A DNA stretch of 64,000 nucleotides from Acetobacter estunensis (lineage in GTDB: Bacteria > Pseudomonadota > Alphaproteobacteria > Acetobacterales > Acetobacteraceae): the NCBI RefSeq assembly GCF_011516945.1, contig NZ_WOTH01000013.1, positions 1 to 64,000 of the forward strand, in the 5' to 3' direction. Shown piece after piece: positions 59,557 through 64,000 of this stretch. A model generated the notes under the pieces. It saw nothing but the letters and a program-made list of their open reading frames with translations. It had not been told where the DNA came from and ran no database searches. Both the position numbers and the translations under genes were made by a program. How positions within the stretch are numbered: position 1 is the first letter of the stretch; every line of letters begins with the position of its first letter.

Positions 59557-59671
59557 GAGGGGTGTCCCCGGTTTGGCGCTGCCGAGTGTTGCCGTAAGAC
59601 AGTGATTGAGAACAGCAATCAGAATCACAAGGGCTGCCCGCAGGGGCGGTCGGGTAAGCGGGGAACGGTTC

Positions 59672-61975
59672 GTGGCGCAAGACGGTGACAAGACACAGGC
59701 GACGACAAGACGTCGGACACGCTCGACGGCAAAAACACCCTCCCGGACCACGCGAAGCTCTACGGCGCAGAAAACCACGAAAACTGTGACCCGCGCGCCC
59801 GCTCGACGCACGACAAAGCCAGCCCCGCCCGCGATCCGTTGCGATTCGCCGGATCGGTTCATCAACCGCGAATTGTCATGGCTTGCGTTCAATCAGCGCG
59901 TCGTGGACGAGGCGGAGAACCCCAATAATCCTCTGCTGGAACGGCTTCGCTTCCTCTCGATAAGCGCGAGCAATCTGGACGAGTTCTATTCCGTGCGCGT
60001 CGCCGGTCTTGTGGGGCAGGTGAGGGAAGGTCTGGTTTCCCTTTCTCCCGATGGTCTGACCCCCGCTCTCCAGCTTGCCGCCGTGCGTGAGCGCTGCGTG
60101 CTTCTTCTGCGGGACCAGCAGCGGGTATGGCGAGACTTGCGGGGTTTGCTGGCAACGGCAGGGGTCACGCTGTGTGGTCTCGATCAGCTTGATGAGGACG
60201 ATCAGCACTGGCTGACCGATCTCTTCATGGAACGGGTGTTCCCTGTTCTGACGCCTTTGGCATTCGACCCCGCGCATCCTCTGCCGTTCATTCCCAATAT
60301 GGGGCTGGCGCTCGGACTGCGGCTTGTTTCTGCGGAGACGGGGCTATTCGTGATGAATGGTCTTATCCTTCTGCCGGCACAGGTGGATCGTTTCGTGCGT
60401 CTGCCGTCTCCGCCCGGCAAACCGACATCCGTGCGGTTCGTGCTGCTCGAAGACCTGATCACGCTGTGCATCGACCGGCTCTATCCGGGGCTGTCGGTTG
60501 TCGAAAGTGGCATGGTGCGCGTGGTGCGCGACACGGATGTGGAGTTCGAAGACGAAGCCGAGGATCTGGTTCGTTCCTATGAAACCGCGCTCAAGCAGCG
60601 GCGACGGGGCGTGGTCATCCATGTGGACATGGAAGAAAAAGTGCCCGCTGAACTGGCGGCCGCCATCGTGGACGAGCTGGACCTGCCGCCTGAAGAGGTT
60701 TCGGTTCATTCGGGCATGATCGGCGTGGTCGATCTCAAGCAGATGATCGTCGATGATCGTCCCGATCTGCTGTTTCCTCCCTATACCCCGCGTTTTCCTG
60801 AGCGGATCGTGGATTTTGGTGGCGACTGTTTTGCCGCCATCCGCGCAAAGGATCTGATCGTACATCACCCGTTCGAAAGCTTCGATGTGGTGGTGCAGTT
60901 CCTGCGACAGGCAGCACTTGATCCGAACGTGATCGCCATCAAACAGACGCTCTACCGCACATCGCGCGACAGCCCAATCGTCAAGGCGCTGATCGAGGCC
61001 GCAGAGGCCGGCAAATCCGTGACCGCAATGGTGGAACTGCGCGCCCGTTTCGATGAAGAGGCCAACATTCGTCTGTCCCGTGCCCTGGAGGCGGCGGGTG
61101 TGCAGGTTGTGTTCGGTTTCTCGGACCTCAAGACGCATGCGAAGCTCAGCCTCGTCGTCCGCCGCGAAGGCAACACCGTGCGTTCCTACGCACATTTTGG
61201 AACGGGCAACTATCATCCCATCACGGCGAAGATTTACACGGATCTGTCCTTCTTCACCTGCAATCCTGAGCTTGCCCGGGATTCTGCGCGTCTGTTCAAT
61301 TACATCACCGGCTACGCCATGCCGGCGAAAATGGAAGCCATCGCCTTCTCGCCGCTGACATGCCGCAAGACTCTGGTGGATCTGATCGATCGCGAGATTG
61401 CCCATGTTCGCGCGGGACGGCCGGGCAACATCTGGCTGAAGATGAACGCGCTGGTGGACCCGGAGCTGATCGACAAGCTCTATGAGGCGTCCTGTGCCGG
61501 TGTGAAGATCATGGGCGTGGTGCGCGGCATGTGCTGCCTACGTCCAGGCGTGCCGGGACTGTCGGAAAACATCCACATCAAGTCGATCGTGGGCCGGTTC
61601 CTTGAACATGCCCGTATCTATGTTTTTGGCGATGGACACCGCCTACCATCCCGCGCGGCCAAGGTGTTCATCTCGTCGGCCGACTGGATGACGCGCAACA
61701 TGGACTGGCGCGTGGAAAGTCTTGTGCCGATCACCAATCCAACGGTGCACGCGCAGGTGCTGGATCAGATCATGGTGACAGATCTCAAGGACAACCTTCA
61801 GTCGTGGATACTGGAGCGTAATGCTGTCTGGCGTCGTCTCGATCCGGGATCGAAGCCGTTCTCGGCTCATGAGTGGTTCATGACGCATCCTTCGCTGTCG
61901 GGAAGAGGGTCCGCCGCCAGTGAAATTCCGGTTCGTCCAGCACCTCCACCGCAGGAAAGATTGCTGGACGATTGA
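59672..61975 (+). CDS. ppk1: Polyphosphate kinase 1
   Basis: A protein of about 767 residues that makes polyphosphate from ATP. The first about 50 residues are Arg/Thr/Lys-rich and not part of the enzyme. The enzyme begins near [20 protein letters not shown]; the phospholipase D-like catalytic core shows [40 protein letters not shown] with the catalytic His, [20 protein letters not shown], and [21 protein letters not shown] use GTG 59672; TTG 59606 is possible. Confidence 0.95.
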   Translation: MAQDGDKTQATTRRRTRSTAKTPSRTTRSSTAQKTTKTVTRAPARRTTKPAPPAIRCDSPDRFINRELSWLAFNQRVVDEAENPNNPLLERLRFLSISASNLDEFYSVRVAGLVGQVREGLVSLSPDGLTPALQLAAVRERCVLLLRDQQRVWRDLRGLLATAGVTLCGLDQLDEDDQHWLTDLFMERVFPVLTPLAFDPAHPLPFIPNMGLALGLRLVSAETGLFVMNGLILLPAQVDRFVRLPSPPGKPTSVRFVLLEDLITLCIDRLYPGLSVVESGMVRVVRDTDVEFEDEAEDLVRSYETALKQRRRGVVIHVDMEEKVPAELAAAIVDELDLPPEEVSVHSGMIGVVDLKQMIVDDRPDLLFPPYTPRFPERIVDFGGDCFAAIRAKDLIVHHPFESFDVVVQFLRQAALDPNVIAIKQTLYRTSRDSPIVKALIEAAEAGKSVTAMVELRARFDEEANIRLSRALEAAGVQVVFGFSDLKTHAKLSLVVRREGNTVRSYAHFGTGNYHPITAKIYTDLSFFTCNPELARDSARLFNYITGYAMPAKMEAIAFSPLTCRKTLVDLIDREIAHVRAGRPGNIWLKMNALVDPELIDKLYEASCAGVKIMGVVRGMCCLRPGVPGLSENIHIKSIVGRFLEHARIYVFGDGHRLPSRAAKVFISSADWMTRNMDWRVESLVPITNPTVHAQVLDQIMVTDLKDNLQSWILERNAVWRRLDPGSKPFSAHEWFMTHPSLSGRGSAASEIPVRPAPPPQERLLDD

Positions 61976-62044
61976 GGTTTGGCGTTTTGCGGAGTTCGGA
62001 GAGTTTTTCTATGGTGTGTGGGAAAACTCTCCAGAGGAGCCGTC

Positions 62045-62920
62045 ATGGAAACGCAGACACACACGTTCGGCGACACCCGCATGCGGGCCACCGTCGCAGC
62101 GCAGGGAGCGGAACTTGTCGCGTTGAGTGCGGACGGGGAAGATGTGCTGTGGGACGCAGGCAAGGCATGGCGACGTCACTCGCCCGTGCTTTTTCCCATT
62201 GTTGGGCGTCTGCCTGACGACACGGCTCTTATTGATGGCAAGTCTTATCGTCTGACCCAGCATGGTTTTGCGCGGGATCGGCGTTTTCGGTGGGTGGAAA
62301 TGCGCGATGACGGATGTGTGCTGGAACTGGAAAGCGACGAGAAAACGCTGGCGGTTTTCCCGTTCCGCTTTCGGTTGTGGTTGGATTATCGCGTGCAAGA
62401 TGGTCGCCTGACCGTCACATACACTCTCCGCAACATGGAAGAAGGACGTGAACTTTTTGCCTCTCTCGGTGCCCATCCGGCTTTTCGCTGGCCATTGCGG
62501 AAGGGCGAGGACCGAGAGGCTTATCGTTTGACGTTCGAGGAGGCGGAACCGGAGCCCATCCGTCGTCTTGAGGGTGGATTGCTGGCTCCAGATGCGCGTC
62601 CGACCCCGATCAAGGGGCGTGAACTGGCGTTGCAGGATGCCTTGTTCGAAGACGATGCGATCATCATGGACCGTGTGCGTAGCCGATCCGTCGTCTTCGG
62701 CAAGCCCGGTTCCCGAGGGCTGCGTGTGGCATGGAATGGCTTCCCGCAGCTTGGAATATGGACCAAACCCGGCGCACATTTTTTGTGCATTGAGCCATGG
62801 CACGGCTTTGCTTCCCCTCATGGTTTCCGTGGTGAGTTTCGTGACAAGCCGGGGCAGCTTTGTCTTCAGCCTCAGCAGGAATGGTCGGCGTTCTGGTCGG
62901 TGGAGGCCGTTGACGCTTGA
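62045..62920 (+). CDS. Aldose 1-epimerase family protein
   Basis: A protein of 291 residues with a galactose mutarotase-like beta-sandwich. Visible features are RATVAAQGAELVALSADGED near the start, SPVLFPIVGRLPDD, LTQHGFARDRRFRWVEM (conserved His), GAHPAFRWPL (second His) and CIEPWHGFASPHG (Glu region). The LacX-like subgroup acts on sugars of unclear identity. ATG 62045 has AGAGGAG six bases before. Confidence 0.88.
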   Translation: METQTHTFGDTRMRATVAAQGAELVALSADGEDVLWDAGKAWRRHSPVLFPIVGRLPDDTALIDGKSYRLTQHGFARDRRFRWVEMRDDGCVLELESDEKTLAVFPFRFRLWLDYRVQDGRLTVTYTLRNMEEGRELFASLGAHPAFRWPLRKGEDREAYRLTFEEAEPEPIRRLEGGLLAPDARPTPIKGRELALQDALFEDDAIIMDRVRSRSVVFGKPGSRGLRVAWNGFPQLGIWTKPGAHFLCIEPWHGFASPHGFRGEFRDKPGQLCLQPQQEWSAFWSVEAVDA

Positions 62921-63993
62921 GCCGGGTGACAGGAGGGCAAAAGCGCAGGAAACCTGAAAAGGCTTCCCGTCGCAGTCGGCCGTGGTTGAGAGTGGCGGCT
63001 TGGGCGCTGGGTGGCATGATGCTGGTTGCGGGGACGACGGCCGGGATTGGCTGGTGGCGTTACACGATGCCCGGTCCCCTGTTGGAGAGCCGTGCCATTG
63101 TCATTCCACATGGCGGTTACGCTTCGACAGTAGCGGTGCTTCAGCAGGCGGACGCTCTGCGAAGCACACAACTAGACCGAACTGTTTTTCTCGCTGCTTT
63201 GCGTCTGACGCGACATGACGGACAGATTCATGCGGCGGAACTGGCTTTTCCGGCGCATGCGTCCATACGGACGCTGCTGGACGTTCTTCGTCATGGCAAA
63301 CCCGTGCTGCATCCTCTCACCATTCCTGAGGGACTGACAGCGTCTCAGATTCTGACGATTGTGAACGCAGCTCCCTTTCTGACCGGTCATGTTGAGGCTC
63401 TGGAAGAAGGTACGGTTCTCCCCGAGACCTATCGGTCTCTTCGCGAGACGGACCGGACAGCGCTCATTGCACGGATGCAGCAGGCAATGCAGCGTGAGGT
63501 GGAACGGGTATGGCAGGGCCGGGATACCGCTCTCATTCTGACCACTCCCCAGCAACTGGTGATTCTCGCATCCGTCGTGGAAAAGGAGACTGGCGTCGCC
63601 AGCGAACGCCCACGGATCGCCCGGGTTTTTCTCAATCGTCTGGCGCGTGGGATGAAGCTTCAGTCCGATCCAACGACCATTTATGCGCTGACAAAAGGTG
63701 TAACGCCTCTCGGACGCCCGCTGACGCATGCCGATCTGGCCGTGGCCAGTCCTTACAACACCTATGTTAGCACTGGTCTTCCGCCCACGCCCATCTGCGT
63801 ACCCGGCACGGCGGCACTGGAAGCGGTGGCGCATCCGGCAACGGGGGACGACCTTTACTTCGTGGCGTCCGGTAATGGCGAGCACCGCTTTGCGGTGTCG
63901 CTCGACGATCATAATCGCAATGTCAGGGCGCTGCGGACACTCCGTGGAACGAACGGGGAGCGCCATCCCACGGATCAGAAGCCCGCTCAGTAG
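62917..63993 (+). CDS. mltG: Endolytic murein transglycosylase MltG
   Basis: A protein of 358 residues, anchored in the inner membrane by the segment VAAWALGGMMLVAGTTAGIG after a basic N-terminus. The YceG-like catalytic region shows VILASVVEKETGVASERPRI (catalytic glutamate), FLNRLARGMKLQSDPTTIYAL and SPYNTYVSTGLPPTPICVPG. It cuts nascent glycan strands and ends their growth. The TTG start overlaps the upstream stop, so coupling is likely. Confidence 0.92.
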   Translation: MSRVTGGQKRRKPEKASRRSRPWLRVAAWALGGMMLVAGTTAGIGWWRYTMPGPLLESRAIVIPHGGYASTVAVLQQADALRSTQLDRTVFLAALRLTRHDGQIHAAELAFPAHASIRTLLDVLRHGKPVLHPLTIPEGLTASQILTIVNAAPFLTGHVEALEEGTVLPETYRSLRETDRTALIARMQQAMQREVERVWQGRDTALILTTPQQLVILASVVEKETGVASERPRIARVFLNRLARGMKLQSDPTTIYALTKGVTPLGRPLTHADLAVASPYNTYVSTGLPPTPICVPGTAALEAVAHPATGDDLYFVASGNGEHRFAVSLDDHNRNVRALRTLRGTNGERHPTDQKPAQ

Positions 63994-64000
63994 CTCCGGG

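Overview
The window comes from an acetic acid bacterium (Acetobacteraceae, Alphaproteobacteria). I infer this from dense GC-rich coding, the Obg/ProB and GatCAB arrangement, a pyruvate dehydrogenase E1-beta with an N-terminal lipoyl domain, an HdaA-type DnaA homologue, a UPF0262 protein, and genes that look restricted to this family. The genus cannot be fixed from the sequence alone.

Two parts are clearly different. Bases 1 to about 13,550 are the right-hand end of a genomic island inserted at the 3' end of a tRNA-Ser(CGA) gene. A P4-type tyrosine integrase and an AlpA-like regulator sit at the tRNA side, and the island continues beyond the left edge of the window. Its cargo is a defence cluster: a 5-methylcytosine DNA methyltransferase, an SF2 helicase resembling DrmA and a DUF1998 protein resembling DrmB, all on the minus strand. 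This is a compact DISARM-like set without a visible drmC, drmD or drmE. Around this intact trio nearly everything is broken: a UvrD-like helicase missing its 5' end beside an IS5-type element, a 3' scrap of a Vsr mismatch endonuclease, a relic of a HEPN-motif protein, a second UvrD/HelD-like helicase (5'-truncated, one-base frameshift, zinc-finger tail), a decayed IS5-family transposase, and an AT-rich block of about 400 bases.

Bases 13,554 to 64,000 are ordinary chromosome. In order: rplU-rpmA-obg-proB; the tRNA amidotransferase operon gatCAB; ruvX; a DUF2336-like protein with a PAS/GAF/degenerate-GGDEF protein; dapD-dapE (lysine/peptidoglycan precursor synthesis) with a small membrane protein; envelope genes (GT4 glycosyltransferase, heparinase II/III-like protein), rpe, a possible glycosyltransferase and rsmB; two unknown genes; glnD, mutS, a lipoprotein lytic transglycosylase, a TerC protein, fused cysG, UPF0262 and guaB; a second RNA m5C methyltransferase; trpG-trpD-trpC-moaC; the complete pyruvate dehydrogenase set pdhA-pdhB-pdhC-lpd; purN/purM; hdaA; ppk1; an aldose-1-epimerase-like protein; and mltG.

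The most interesting material is the reduced DISARM-like trio and the debris around it: three adjacent ORFs stay open inside a decaying island, which suggests that they are still selected. Secondary points are a GGDEF domain with GGDIF in place of the signature, an uncharacterised gene pair upstream of glnD, and near-duplicate lipoyl domains in pdhB and pdhC.
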